The translations under genes were made by a program, and so were the position numbers. 64,000 bases of DNA from Dasypus novemcinctus (taxonomy: Eukaryota > Chordata > Mammalia > Cingulata > Dasypodidae): positions 496,001 through 560,000 of the forward strand of contig NC_080695.1 in the NCBI RefSeq assembly GCF_030445035.2. Direction: 5' to 3'. Shown here in pieces: positions 33,746 through 47,007 of this stretch. The notes beneath the pieces were generated by a model that was given only the letters and a program-made list of their open reading frames with translations, did not search any database and was not told the origin of the DNA. Position 1 is the first letter of the stretch, and each line of letters opens with the position of its first letter.

Positions 33746-35127
33746 CCAAGCTGCAGGAATTGAGACATGACATGAAGATAAAGGAAAAGACGGTGGGACA
33801 GGACGGAGAGGCAGGGGTGACCGCACGTGTGCAGAGGGGCAGGGCGAGCCAGAGGAGGAGGGACAGTGTTTCCATGAGCGCTGGAACCTCTGGAGAAGCC
33901 ACTAAAAGGCCAGGACCCCCGGAGCCCCACACTAAAGAGCACTAGGAGAGGTGGCAGGAGGCGGGAGGTGAGGCCATGGGGGGCAGGGCGGGGACAGGGA
34001 GGAGGTGACCGTGCCCTGCTCCTGGGCAACGGCCGTCCTGCCCTGGACACTGACCAGCGAGCATGGGCATCCGTCCTGGGCATGTCGGGCGGGGGGGAGG
34101 GTAGCCATCCACGGGGGCCCAAGCTGTCGGATTCAGGACTCAGGGGCCTGGGAAACCCCGGCCCCCAGAGGCCGGGTGCAGACACGCCTGAAGGGCGCTG
34201 GCCCGTGACAGGCGTCTGTCGTCCCCTAGGATGGAGCCTGATCTCCAGCTGCTGGGGTGCCCAGGCGGTGCCGCGCCTGCTCTCCCAAGAGCAAGTGAGG
34301 AACGGGGTCTCCCTGGCCCCGGAATCTGGGGGTCCCGCCCCCAAGGGCCCGCCATGGTGCCTCTGCCCGGCTCAGGGTCCAGGGTTACCAGACGAAGCTT
34401 TCAGACCAGGAGGGGAGGCAGTTGCTCAAGCCGCACCCCCAAACCCCAGCCCTGTTGCCTCACCGCCGAGCCAAGGAGCCGTTCCCTGGGGGAGGCTGAT
34501 GCGGCCGAGATGGGGGGGAGACCGGGCGGGGGTGCTCCTCGCAGGCCGGGTCCTGGCACAGCCCCTGACTGAGGGGCCATGGGGGGAGGCTGGCCCATAG
34601 CCCCCGGCCCCCCACCCGCCGCCCACCTACGAGGCTCCCCGTGGGGACCCCTAAGACTGCAGGCCGCAGTGCCCGGGTCCCAGGGCCTCTGTCCCCCGAC
34701 ACCACCTGGGCCCCCTGCCCACCCCACCCAGCAGGGCCGCTGGCACGGGAGCCCCCAGCCCATCCTCCACTGCCCGCCCCCTCCTTGACCCTTGGGGAGC
34801 CCCAAAGGCAAACCAGGGAATGGGGTTCTCAGACCAGATTCCTCTGAGAAGCTCTCTTGGGGGCCCAGGCCCCTGTCTCCCACCGCCCTTGCCACCCCCT
34901 GACAGGCAAGATGGCGGAGGGAAGCGGGAGGGAGCGCTCCAGGGCTGCGCACCCCAGAAGGGATGCGGGCCCCTGCCTTCAGTTCAGGGTGGGGTAGGAA
35001 CGAGGAAAGGCCCACAGAATCCTTTCCACGGAAAGAAGCAGGAGCACCCACGCGGCCCCAGCTCGCCCCGTGGTCCTTCAGCTACAGCTTCGCGTTTTGT
35101 GCAAGTGTGAAAAAAGTTTTCCCTTTG
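33746..35127. other. GC-rich intergenic DNA, no gene recognised
   Basis: No exon or repeat is recognised. A short AT-rich part at 33,745-33,800 is probably the tail of the old L1 fragment. Confidence 0.45.
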
Positions 35128-35222
35128 AAGAAAAAAGTAAGAATTGGAGGAGGGGATGAAAGAAAAAAGAGAGACAGGAAGGAATAATGGGGGAAAGAGA
35201 CAGAGTGGGGAGGGGAGGGGGA
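35128..35222 (+). repeat. Polypurine tract without an adjacent recognisable gene
   Basis: About 95 bases almost wholly purine on the + strand, with GAAAGAAAAAAGAGAGACAGG and GGGGAGGGGAGGGGGAG words. It resembles the tracts lying 3' of mastin-like pseudogene 2 and of the live mastin-like gene. No protease exon was recognised in the 2 kb to its right. Confidence 0.6.
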
Positions 35223-36880
35223 GCGTCGCCCCAGGGCCTCTGAGCTCCAGCAGCCAGTCCCACCCGCGGCACGTCCCCGGCTCCCCGGGGGCTGGCAGCA
35301 GCTGGCCGGCGTCCTGGCGTCCTGCTCTCCTGCCCCGGCAATGGAGCATCTCGGGGCCCACACAGGCCAGCTGCACCTGGCCGTCCCCTGCCCGGCCGAG
35401 CCTGCCCCTGTGCTCCGTGTGCTTTGCTGTGAGCCTGCGCCTCCTGACCCCGTGCCCTGTCCTTCCACCACTTGAGAGTGTTCCTAATGCAGAACGTGGG
35501 TGGCACGTGGACAACGCGTGGGTGGCATGTGGTGGTGCCCTGCAGGCCTCCCAGGCGCCCCCCCCGTGTGTGCACCCGAGCTCCCCTCCCCACCACACCG
35601 TCTCGCTGGTCCCGCCTCTTCCTGTGGAGGCGGCGCTGGTCGCTGGTCGTGGTGCACACAGGGCAGCTCCCGACCCCTGTCCCAGGCTGAGGAGCTGTCA
35701 GCCTCTTTCCAGGCTTAAAACGTGAGTCACTCGAGCCTCCCCGGTCGGTGGTCCATAGCCCCCGCCCGCGGGTGGAGGGACCGCCGCTGACCGCTCAGTA
35801 CTGCCCGGCGCACAGAGGAGCCGCGGCCACCTCCACCGCACGCCACCGCACGATCAGCGCCGGCGCCCGGCGCCAGCGCTGGGGGATCTGCCTCCTTATC
35901 CTTGACAATCGGCGAGAGCGACGCGGTGCCCGGGACCCTTCAGCGTGTTCCCGTGAGCAGGGGGGGCGGGGGTGGGTTCTGGGTGCTGCTCCACCAGCGA
36001 GCTCGCCCCTCCTTCTGCAGAGCCTCCTCGATGGCCTCATGGGACACAGCTCAGGCCCGTGGTGGCTGCCACGCCCCCTCCCGCGAACGTGCCCACCCCC
36101 CACGCAGGCAGCGCTCGTCCTGTGTGGAGCCAGCCCCGTCCCCCATTCTAGACACGTCACCCCCGTCGCCAAGAGCCAGCGCAGAACTCCCCTGGAGACC
36201 CCCCACGTGGCACCCAAACCAGACACGCGCCCCCCCTCCCTCCCTATCATGGTGGAGCCCACTCCCCCGGCTCTCTGCTGACCACCGTGACCCGTGTCCT
36301 TCCTCTGCGAAAAGAGCACCCGGGGCCTGGGACCCGCTCACCCGCCCGCCTCGGGCCCCGGGCTCTGCGCACATGGTGCGCCCCGGGGACGCCAGCGGTG
36401 GCAGGTGCTGGCAGGGGGGGCGGCTCCAGCCTCAGCAGCGGCCAGCTCTGAGCAGGACGAGCTCCCCCGCCCCGCCGGGGACACGCACACGGCACCAGCA
36501 CCTGCCACGGGGCACTGCCTCCTCCTGCCTCCCAAGGCCCCTCCCCGCCCGGGGTCCACTTCGTGAGTGAGACTAACGCGGGGTTCACACTCGGTTGGCA
36601 GGGCCGGGGCTGGGCGAGGCCGGGGGCCCCGAGGCAGGCGTGCGTTCCGGGGAAGCCCCAACCCTCGGCGACCAGGGCAAGTAACCCGCGGGCGCGGGAT
36701 TTCTAAAAACCCACGATGACCGCGATATCCACGTGTGAAGTGCAGACAGGCTCGCACGGGCCGGGATTGGTGAGGCCGGTGAGGTGAGCTGTGCGGACCC
36801 AGGGCTGGAGCCTGTCTCCATCCAGCGTTTTGAGAAACCCCAGATCATTGGAAGAAAGCAAGATTGGATTGCACCGATTT
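35223..36880. other. GC-rich intergenic DNA, no gene recognised
   Basis: I looked here for a decayed protease gene because of the polypurine tract at its left edge, and found no IVGG, AAHC, DIALL or GDSGGP block on either strand. Nothing else is recognised. Confidence 0.45.
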
Positions 36881-36899
36881 TTCAACAGCGACAATAGAT

Positions 36900-39230
36900 A
36901 GAAACACACAGTGGAGCAATAATTTAGAGTGGTCATGGAGAACGACTCGGACCCCAGCACATTCTCTCCAGGGAAGCGATCAAGGATGAGCCTGGTGGTG
37001 TCACCAGGCACACCAGGTCACCAGCCCTCGTTGCCCTGCTGAAGCAGTTTAGATAAAGCGCTCGAGTAAACGGGAGATAAAACACCAAGATGCTGCAAGA
37101 GGCGTTCAGTAAAGGAGATGGGTTATCTGGGTAAAGGTTGCTCTTACCTTTGAGGCCAGATAACCCCCAAGAAAAGAGATAATCTACCGGCCATCACCAG
37201 GTTAACAGTCCAGATGGTATCAGCAGGAGGAAGTGCAGGGCAGATGTGAGGAGCCCACGGCCTCTTCTCTTACTGAGGTTGGAGAGAGAGCAGTTCTGGA
37301 ACGGTAAGGCGGGAAAAGAACCATAAGAGTGGCTGAACCAAGTACTGCAGTAAATTAAGGTGGTGGAAACCAGTGTATGTCAATAATTGTGATAAATACA
37401 AAGCCAATAAACTCATTAGTTAAAAGGCAAATATTGAAGGTGGGTACAAAACAAATCCAGATATATGCTGTTCACAAGAGAGAAGCAGGAGTTGAAAGTA
37501 AAAGGAGGGGGGAAAACATCTTATAGGCAAATGCTAGCCACAAGTTAGCAGGGTTCATGGAAATAATTTTTTTGGTAAATTGAGCAAAATTTAAAACTTA
37601 ACAGTCCAAAAATAGGGAGATGATCTCTGAACCTAGAATACGTGTGTTCCTAATCTATAAAGAACTCTCCAACTCCATCATGAGAAAATTACCCAATAAA
37701 AATTTGGGGTAAGAGATGTGAACAGACATTTACAAAAGAAGCATGAGGGTGGCAGATAAGCACAAGAAAAATGTTCGCATCGTTATTCATGAACGTGCAG
37801 CCCCTGGAGTGGCATTTCTTAAAGCTGACACAGCAAGCGCCGCCTGGGTATCCACTGTCCACACACGTGAGAGGATGGAAACTTACATCCACACAAAAAC
37901 CTGGGTGCAAATATTTATATTGCTTTATGCATCATCACCCAAAACTTAACACAAACTTACCTTCAACAGATAAATTCAGGTTTAAAAAATCAGCTGGAAA
38001 AAGAAAAGCAGGGAAACTAACTGTAGTGCATCAATGCGACAGAAAGCAATGGACATCCGATTCAGGTGGCAGGTGAAGAACCAGATTCCGAAGACTGTGT
38101 CCGCGGGATTCCACTTACACACGGCCTCCTGGAAAGGGTGAAACTAGAGGAACAGAAGAGCACGGGTGCCCGGGGCTGGGGGGGCTGAGAGCGGGGTGGA
38201 GGCGGCTGAGGGGGAGGCAGTTGTTCTGGTCTTGACCGCAGCAGTGGGTGCCCCGGCCACGCGCACTCGGCAGAGCTGGTAGAGCCAGTAGCACACGTGT
38301 GTTTTACTGGCTGTAAGTGATCCTCGATAGACCTGACCCCACAGAAGAGTCATGGAAGCAACTCTTTCAGAAAGTAATTATGAGAAACAGGACCATGAAA
38401 GAAAAATCTTACACCAACAGCAAAAAACTCCAGGCACAGGTCATTTTAAATGTGAGTTCTAGCGAAATCCCAAGCAATCGAGTGGTCCAGTTTTTACACT
38501 CTTCCAAAGCAGGGAAAGAGGGACCTTGCCATGTCCTGTTCTAAGAGGTCACCGGGACGCAGGTGCCAGCGCTGGGCCTGAATCTTCACAAGGAGGGACG
38601 ACCGCACCACGTGAGCATCCACCGCGGAGAGGAGCAGGCCGCGCTGCCGCTTCGCAGGGGAGAAGGGGCAGCACCTCGGACCCGGTTGGGGCAGCGCAGG
38701 AAGGCAAGCGGGTTTATCTAGAGAATCCCTAAGTGCCACTCACCACGTGGACACGCCAACACGGAAGACACACGGTCATTCTGCTACAACCCGATGTCGA
38801 TACGTCAAGCAAAAGCTTAATAAACCTCTCGGTAAAGAACTCTAGAAGGAATTTCCCTCGTAGATAAGGTAAAGCCATAGCTATAGAAATAAAACATAGA
38901 GGAAGCATGATCTTAAATGGACAGTCCTTAGAAGCATTTTTCCACAAATAAAAATTTAAAGAAAAAACAAGCCAAGAAGGAATACTGTCCCCACTTCAAT
39001 TTAACATTGTGTTGGAAGTTCTCATGGGTGTTATTTTTAAAAGAAAGAATCAAAGGGATAAGGTTTGGAAAGGAGAAAATAAAACCGTCATCACTTACAT
39101 GTGATGTGCTTATTTATATAGAAATAAGCTACATTCCAGTGATTGGAAATGAGAGTTAAGATTGTGAGATGTGAGATTAATACATGAAATTCTGTTGTGT
39201 TTCTATATGCCAGCTGCAAAAAGGAGAAAA
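36900..39230 (+). mobile_element. Ancient L1 mosaic (L1M-type)
   Basis: Several collinear-looking pieces lie on the + strand. At 37,370-37,560 is endonuclease-like sequence (AACTCATTAGTTAAAAGGCAA, then ATATGCTGTTCACAAGAGA). At 37,640-38,160 is the ORF2 3' end and UTR (GAACAGACATTTACAAAAG, CCAAAACTTAACAC). At 38,880-39,220 is RT-like sequence (AACATTGTGTTGGAAGTTCTC, GTGTTTCTATATGCCA). The order, endonuclease then 3' end then RT again, means at least two fragments. No frame is open. The left part (36,900-37,300) is assigned only tentatively. Confidence 0.6.
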
Positions 39231-41100
39231 CCCAGTGAAGGGACACTGTTTCCACGGTCTCCGAGAGCAGGACTACCCAAGGGGCTGCAGGAATTGCGCG
39301 TGGCGGGATTGTACTGCACGTGAGAATATCTCTTGCAGACGACCCAGGGTCAGCGGGAGACGCTGCGGCCTTGCGCAGAAGGTCACACTTCCCACTGGAC
39401 GTGGCTGCAGCAGCGCCAGCGTCAGGAGCAGCGGCGGCTTTCACGGAGCCTCCTTCCCCGAGACGCCTTCCTGGGCCCCGGGGGTGGGGGTGTCGGGCTC
39501 CCCCACCCACCTGTGCACCCGTTGCCGCTCCCCCAGGGGGCCGCGGGACCCCCGCCGCCCTCCCCTCAGACACGCGCTGGTCCCTCCTGGAGCCCACGCT
39601 CTGCTGCTGCGCATCCCCTCCCGTGCCCTCTGGGCACGGGGCGTGGAGAGGGGCTGAGCTGGACCCACAGGCGGCGGGGGCTCGAGCAAACCTGCGGGCC
39701 GCACCCCTGCACCTCCGCAGAGCTGAGCCGAGGAGCCACGCCGCCCCGAGGAAGGTGACACAGGGGCCTTTTCCTCTCAGTCGATTCTTCAGTGCACCCC
39801 CCACCCCAAGGCCAGGCTGTGCCGGGAACTGGTGTCCCCTAGAGACGCCCGTGGAGGGGGGCCTGCAGACACGCCCCCCTCCTCCCCCAGCCCCTCTCCT
39901 TGCAGCCGGCCTGGCTGTGTCCCACCCAGCAGGAGGCCCCTGAGACACCACGGGAGGTGGGAGCGGGCAGGGCCCAGGAGGGACGGGTCGGCAAAGGGAT
40001 CTTGACCTCGACAGAGTGAACCCCGACAGACCCACAGGTGGGGGTTTGTCTGAGGGTCCTGGGCCCACGGCAGGGCCACCAGGAAATGGAGGCAGGGGGC
40101 CCCGGCAGGGGGCTGGGGGATTGGGGAGCCTGAGCTGGCCCTCCCGTCTATCTGCTGGGTCTGAGCCCCAAGCAGCTGGAGACCTCTGGAGGAACCCCAG
40201 CCTTGAGCGACTCCCAGGGATCCCAGCACCCCCAAAGTGGGCATGTGGGGGCCCCTGGGAGGAAGGGGACCCCGGTGGCTTGCCCACCCAGGAGCAGGTG
40301 CTGCGGCCCCAGAGCCGACACCTGAGCGCGTTCCAGAGGCACCAGGTACAGCCAGGCCCCCGGGGGTCCTGAGCCATGACGGGGGAGGGGGGCCCCCACA
40401 GACAGGTCAGGCTCAGGACCCAGGACGCCGCCCCCTCACGCCCCACCCCCTGTGTCGCCGTCACACGGGGTCCCGAAGAACCCCGCCACACTGGCCGTGG
40501 CCCGGCCCTGGGAGACCCGCCCCCCACCTCGGCTAAAACACCAGGCCAGCCCCCGCCGGGTCTGCTCCTGGCCCCTCTGTTCAGGGTGCACCCCCGCCAG
40601 TGGGACCCCACTCCCGCAGAGCTGTCTGGACATGTCCCCCCAGGACCCCCACGAAGTCCACAGCCCTGTCAGCTCCGTGCCCCCAAGGCCGGCGTGCTCA
40701 AGAGAAGGGGCGAGAGAAGGGGGGGGGGAGCGCCAGCGCGTGGCGGGGACACCTGCAGGCAGGGGACGTGGGCCCGGGCACCTCCCCCCATCCTGCCCCG
40801 CCCGAGGGGCCAGCGCCTGGACCCCCAAGAGCAGCCCCCCCTGCCGACAAGCACACACAACCAGGAGGGGGCTGCTTGGTACACGTTTTAACGAGATTCA
40901 AGGGGAGTGGAGAGTGGGGGTTGTGGGCCCTGCCCAGCGCTCTTGGGAGAGACCCCAGCCCCGGAGCCCCCAGGAAGGGCAGGGAAAGGACGAGGCCAGG
41001 GGCAGGAGGTCCTTGGGGCAGGGCTGCGGCAACCTCCACTCACCTCCAGCCACGGGGCCGGCGAACCCCAAACTCCTGGGCTGGGGGCAGCAGGAGAGGC
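39231..41100. other. GC-rich intergenic DNA, no gene recognised
   Basis: Includes a 506-codon open frame on the - strand and the first part of a 528-codon open frame on the + strand. Both are Pro/Arg/Gly-rich, overlap each other and show no domain, so I treat them as chance frames in CpG-rich DNA. Its right part is 3' flank of mastin-like pseudogene 3. A last exon for that gene was not found. Confidence 0.45.
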
Positions 41101-41109
41101 GGGCCTGGG

Positions 41110-42353
41110 GTGTTGGTGGGGACGGCGCAGCGATAGCTGCCATCACAGACATCCCCGTCCTGGCAGGACCGTCACCTCCCCAGGTGAAGGGCCAGGAGAG
41201 CGGCTCTGCGGGGAGAATCGGGGGGGCGCGGGGGCCAGGACGTGCGCCCCACTCGGGGCAGGGTCCTCAGCAGAGGGGAGGGCCCACGGCCAGGCCCCGG
41301 GACGCGGGGGCCCACGGCAGCAGCACGACGGAGGGTTCTCCCCTCGGAAACCTGTGCTGGGAAAGGAAGGCCCAGGACGCCCCAAGACGGGCGCCAGGAG
41401 GGGAATCGCGCCTTGGGGGGCCACGTCCTCCCTGGCCCCCGAGGCTCCAGCGGCCTCCGCCCTCGGGCCTTAGCCTGGAGTTCCTCCCCCAGGCGCCTCT
41501 GCCTCGAGGGCGGGACCCGGAGCCCCCAGGCGCCCACCTGCCACCCCAGCCTGGCCCCGCTCCACAGGGCACCCCAGAAGACGCAGAGATGATGAACTGT
41601 TCCTGGTGCCCCCCGCTCCTCCCTCATGGCCCGTGCCCCCCTGGCCTTCACTTCCAAGGCCGGCGTCCCCTAGCCGGTCCCCCAGCACGTCTTCCTGGTG
41701 GAGACCCTGAGCGAGGCAGGCGGGGGGTCGACCGGCCTGACGGGCCCGAGAGCACCACGGGGGCCTCCGGTTCCAGCAGGCGACGTCCCCGCCCCCTCGG
41801 CAGACAGGCTGGCATTGACCTTGGGGTGCCGGATGACCTGAGTCCCCCCTCCTCAGCCAGTCGTGCTCCTAGAGCCTCAGCTGCCCACCTGGACCCTAAA
41901 GGCACAAGCTTCCAAGTCTTCCCTGGTGGGGGGAGACCAGAAACTTCTCAGAGGTGCTGGCTGGGGGTGGGGACCCAGGCTCAGTGCAGCAGCGGGGACC
42001 CCTCAGGGCCCGGGAGCCAGGGGCCCACGAGCAGGTGAGGGGCCCGTCCTTGGGGATGGGGGCCCCGAGCAAGCTCAGCTCGGTTCAAAGATGCACAGCC
42101 CCCCCACCCCGGCCCCTCTGCTGGCCCGCCCCGTACCCCACCCAGCCCGGGGGACCCTGTTGGAAGCCACTGATGGTTGCACACAGTGGGTTGTGGTCAG
42201 CACTCACTGGGGGTGCACGAGGGAGCCCCACCCACGTGCTCCCACTGCTGAAACTTTGCTCATCAAATCTCAGGCTGACCTACCAGGGGTACTTCCCGAC
42301 AGAGATATCACATCCCTCCACGATGTCCCCCAGCTCGTGCCCTGGGCTGGGAT
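41110..42353 (-). pseudogene. Mastin-like serine protease pseudogene 3
   Basis: Pieces on the - strand: exon 3 about 42,175-42,353 (IVEGCDISVGKYPW, then a TAG in place of the Gln of WPWQV; a TGA replaces the Trp of QWVLT; the first core Cys is lost by a frameshift; the donor is lost); exon 4 about 41,650-41,922 (EDLEACAFRVQ kept, then frame shifts and TAG at the Tyr of LRLYDHD); and a probable exon 5 remnant at about 41,110-41,180 containing a GGGGATGTCTGTGATGGC stretch. No signal exon or last exon was found. The TAG in exon 4 and neighbouring bases are shared with pseudogene 1, while exon 3 and intron 2 resemble pseudogene 2. The Tyr-to-stop change therefore predates a duplication or was spread by gene conversion. 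Confidence 0.75.
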
Positions 42354-42442
42354 CTGGGGGAGCAGGTTGAGGGGGTGTCAGGGGGCCCAGGTCACAATCT
42401 TCCCAGAGCTGGTTTGGACAGAGCCAGGCCAGGTGAGGAGAG

Positions 42443-42487
42443 CCAGGTGAGCCAGGTGAGCCAGGTGAGCCAGGTGAGCCAGGTGAG
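42443..42487 (+). repeat. Five perfect 9 bp repeats of CCAGGTGAG
   Basis: Five identical head-to-tail CCAGGTGAG units, with an imperfect sixth copy at 42,429-42,438. Each unit holds CAG/GTGAG, the consensus mammalian 5' splice site on the + strand. The array lies upstream of exon 3 of mastin-like pseudogene 3, where its signal exon or intron 2 would be. Confidence 0.9.
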
Positions 42488-42539
42488 CCAGGCCACCTAC
42501 AGCTGGTCCTATGAGACTGGGCAGCACAGGAACTGGATG

Positions 42540-43920
42540 GGGACAGCACCCACCTGGGGTCCAGTGGGGACCGGGAGGCGCAGGGCAATCTGAGCGTGTC
42601 CAGGGCCCTTGGGGACGGGGCGGGTCGTGGAGATGCCGTGAGCGGCCTCGGGCCTGGGGCTGGTCCTCTCCACTGACCAGAAGCTTCCGCTGCCCCTGAA
42701 CCCAAAGCCGCCCCCAGGCTGCCGGGTCAGGTGAGCAGGAGGGGGAGAGCAGAGGGGGCGAGTCGCCAGCAAATGACCCAGGGGACACCACGTCGGGACG
42801 CAGAGGGCGGGCTGGGCACGAGGCCATGGGGGGCGGGGGGCTGCATCCTCTCCCAGGGCCCACCCTGAGGGCTCCGGGGGCCGCCGAGGCCGAGCCTGCA
42901 CCTGAGCTCCCGGGAGGGGCTCCTGCTCCCAGGCACCCCGTGCAGCTGGCCGTGCGCGGGTGTGAGGACCCAGCGCCCTGCCCTGCCCGCACCAGCGCCT
43001 CGGGACCCCGGCCCAGCACGTTGTCCCCGGGTGGAGCCGAGGGGCTGCCGGGCCCCGGCTGGGCTGCTGAGAGGCCGCTTCAGTCAGGGGACCCGCGCCC
43101 CACCTCTGGCTTGGTGCCCCGTGCACCCCCGGCCTGCAGAGCTGCCCTGGCAGGGGCTGGGGGCTTCAGGGGCTGGTGGGGAGCAGAGACACTGTGGAAA
43201 CGCCCCCTGCCTCCCCAGCCTCGCCCTTCCCTGCTTGCTGCACGCCCCCCCGCCCAGGGTCAGCCCTAGACCCCAGGCTCTCAGGAGGCGGACCACCTAA
43301 CTGGTGCAGGCGGAGGGGCCGTAAGAGACCGACAGGGCGTGCCCCCCGCAGAGCGGCCACACGGGAGGGTTTCCGTCACCGCGGTCATCTCTGCCCCGCC
43401 GAGCCTGGTGGGTGCTGCTCAGACCCCCTGGAGAGCGGACCCCAGGCCCACCTGGCCTCATGCTCGGGGCGGCCCCGGCCCTCTGGGACCTGGGGTGGGC
43501 GCTGGGGTGGGCTGGGCTCAGCCGAGACCACCTCCCACGGGGCTCGCGAGAGGCAGCTCAAGCAGCTCCAAGGCGGGAGGCTGGTTTCAGGATCTCCCAG
43601 TCCCGCTGTGATCACAGCCACCATTAAAAACGTGGTTGTGCCAATTGACAGTTTAAACACGACGTAAAAACAGAACCTGAAAACCCAAAACTGCTGTTTC
43701 TAGATGGCCGTGTGGGGTGAGCAGCCGAGCAAATTAACAGAGGAACGAGGCTGTGGACAGGGAGGCAGTGAGCAAAACCCAATTGAAGAAAGAGAAGGAA
43801 ACAGGGTACTGCTTTTAATGGAACAGAGCCTCTGATTCTTTTTCATATTTTTTATTTCTCTGCAAAGATTTCTTATCTTTTCATTAATTGTGAGTATATT
43901 TTCCTTTGTATCATAAAGCA
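42540..43920. other. Intergenic DNA, no gene recognised
   Basis: GC-rich to about 43,600, then AT-rich to 43,920. A - strand frame near 43,800-43,920 (KENILTINEKIRNLCREIKN) has an L1 ORF1 coiled-coil flavour, but the match is too weak to call. Confidence 0.4.
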
Positions 43921-43926
43921 CTGTTT

Positions 43927-44107
43927 TAAGTGAAGGGAAGGCAGTGAAGAAAAAGGGAATGAAAGAAAGAGCAAGGAATGGAGGAGAGCAGGGAAAGGAG
44001 AGGAGGGGGGAGGGAGGAAAGAAAACATGGGAGTAGGGACAGAGAGAAAGAATAAAGTCAATGGAGAGAGGAGAGAGGAAAGGGGCAGGTAGGAAGGAAA
44101 GAGCAGA
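43927..44107 (+). repeat. Long polypurine tract downstream of the live mastin-like gene
   Basis: About 180 bases of nearly pure A/G on the + strand (GAAAGAAAGAGCAAGG, AGGAGAGGAGGGGGGAGGG). It lies about 440 bases 3' of the stop codon of the gene on the - strand. As a mirror-like polypurine run it has triplex (H-DNA) potential. Confidence 0.75.
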
Positions 44108-44312
44108 GGCTGGATGGGCGGGGGAGACCTGAGGGCAGGGGCTGCTGAGTCTGGGGACCAGCCACCCCACCCCCACGCCATGGAGGCCAGCGCAGGAAGA
44201 GGCCGCGAGGTGCAAAACCCAGCTGGCCCCGCCCCCCTGGCCCCCAGAGCCCCCAGACCTCCAGGTCACAGCCACAGACAAGGACGCGGAGCGCCAGCTG
44301 CTTTCCACCGAG

Positions 44313-44318
44313 TTTAAT
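44313..44318 (-). terminator. ATTAAA poly(A) signal of the live mastin-like gene
   Basis: TTTAAT on the + strand reads ATTAAA on the - strand, about 230 bases after the stop codon at 44,548. The same motif in the same context (GAGTTTAAT) occurs at 29,070-29,077 beside mastin-like pseudogene 2. That conservation supports its use as the polyadenylation signal. Confidence 0.6.
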
Positions 44319-44547
44319 AATAAGCACAGATTGGGGTGGGGGCGGTGGTCCTGGGCCATCTCCACCCCCGTATGGGACACAGAGCCTGGGAGCCTGTCCC
44401 CTGCCTCTGCTCCCCGCTGTCCGGGAAGGCCAGCACGCTGGAGCCAGGGGCAGAGGGCGGGGAGCAGGGGCGGGGGGCAGCGCTGTGGGGAGCAAAATGC
44501 TGAGCCCCAGGGGAGAAGCGCAGGGGCCGCGCCCGGACGCGCCTCGG

Positions 44548-46523
<1,976 letters not shown>

Positions 46524-46595
46524 CTGCAGGGGAGGCAGGGGTGGGTGGGGGGCCAGGGCGCCCCGGCTGAGGGGTGGGGGGGACAGCGCCCTTAC

Positions 46596-46646
46596 CTTCC
46601 CAGGTCTGTGCCGCCTGCGGCTCTGGGGCGCGGGCGCCCCTTTATC
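46596..46646 (-). promoter_or_regulatory. TATA-like box and noncoding exon 1 of the live mastin-like gene
   Basis: GATAAA on the - strand (46,641-46,646) lies about 45 bases before a clean AAG/GTAAGG donor (exon ends at 46,596). A transcription start near 46,615 is expected from spacing. Intron 1 ends in CTGCAG directly before the ATG at 46,523. The layout copies that of the + strand tryptase pseudogene. Confidence 0.65.
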
Positions 46647-46995
46647 TGTCCTGCAGAGGAAGTGGTGGGTGGGCTGCCCGCCTCCCGGGGTCCTGCAGGG
46701 GCGGGGCAGCCTGAGCCTCTCGCCTCCCGCGGTCCCCCCAGGTCGGTGTCGCAAGCAGAGATGGAGGAGACAAGGGGCTTGCCCCACGTGACCCCGCCCC
46801 GCGCCCCGGGCACCAGCGGGGCCGCCCCCCGGGGAACGCCCTGCCGCCCGCGGGCCCTGCCCCGTGTGGGCGCCGTCCTGGGCGGCCTCTGGGCGCGCGT
46901 GGTCGGCACCCGGGGCTCGTCTGCCGAGTGGACGGGCTGGCGCGGTGGGGACCAGCCCGGCGAGGGACCCCGGGAAGGCAGGGCTCCCCTCCAGC

Positions 46996-47007
46996 ACGTG
47001 CACGTGT
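46996..47007. promoter_or_regulatory. Two abutting CACGTG E-boxes upstream of the live mastin-like gene
   Basis: CACGTGCACGTG at 46,996-47,007 holds two perfect palindromic E-boxes back to back, about 390 bases 5' of the predicted start. MITF, a key mast-cell factor, and USF-type proteins bind this motif. Function here is inferred from position and family only. Confidence 0.4.

Noticed and set aside
35223-36880. A fourth dead mastin-like gene predicted from the orphan polypurine tract
   Set aside because: No protease motif could be read on either strand; kept only as a weak inference.
39091-42038. Very long open frames (506 codons on -, 528 codons on +)
   Set aside because: They overlap each other and a protease pseudogene, are Pro/Gly/Arg-rich, and show no domain or exon signals; long stop-free runs are expected in such CpG-rich DNA.
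42429-42487. Regular short direct repeats that could suggest a CRISPR-like array
   Set aside because: Units are 9 bp with no spacers, in a vertebrate genome; it is a minisatellite.
43873-44380. Pro/Leu/Phe/Ser-rich frames of 102 and 226 codons on the - strand
   Set aside because: They are translations of the complement of a polypurine tract, which gives long low-complexity frames.
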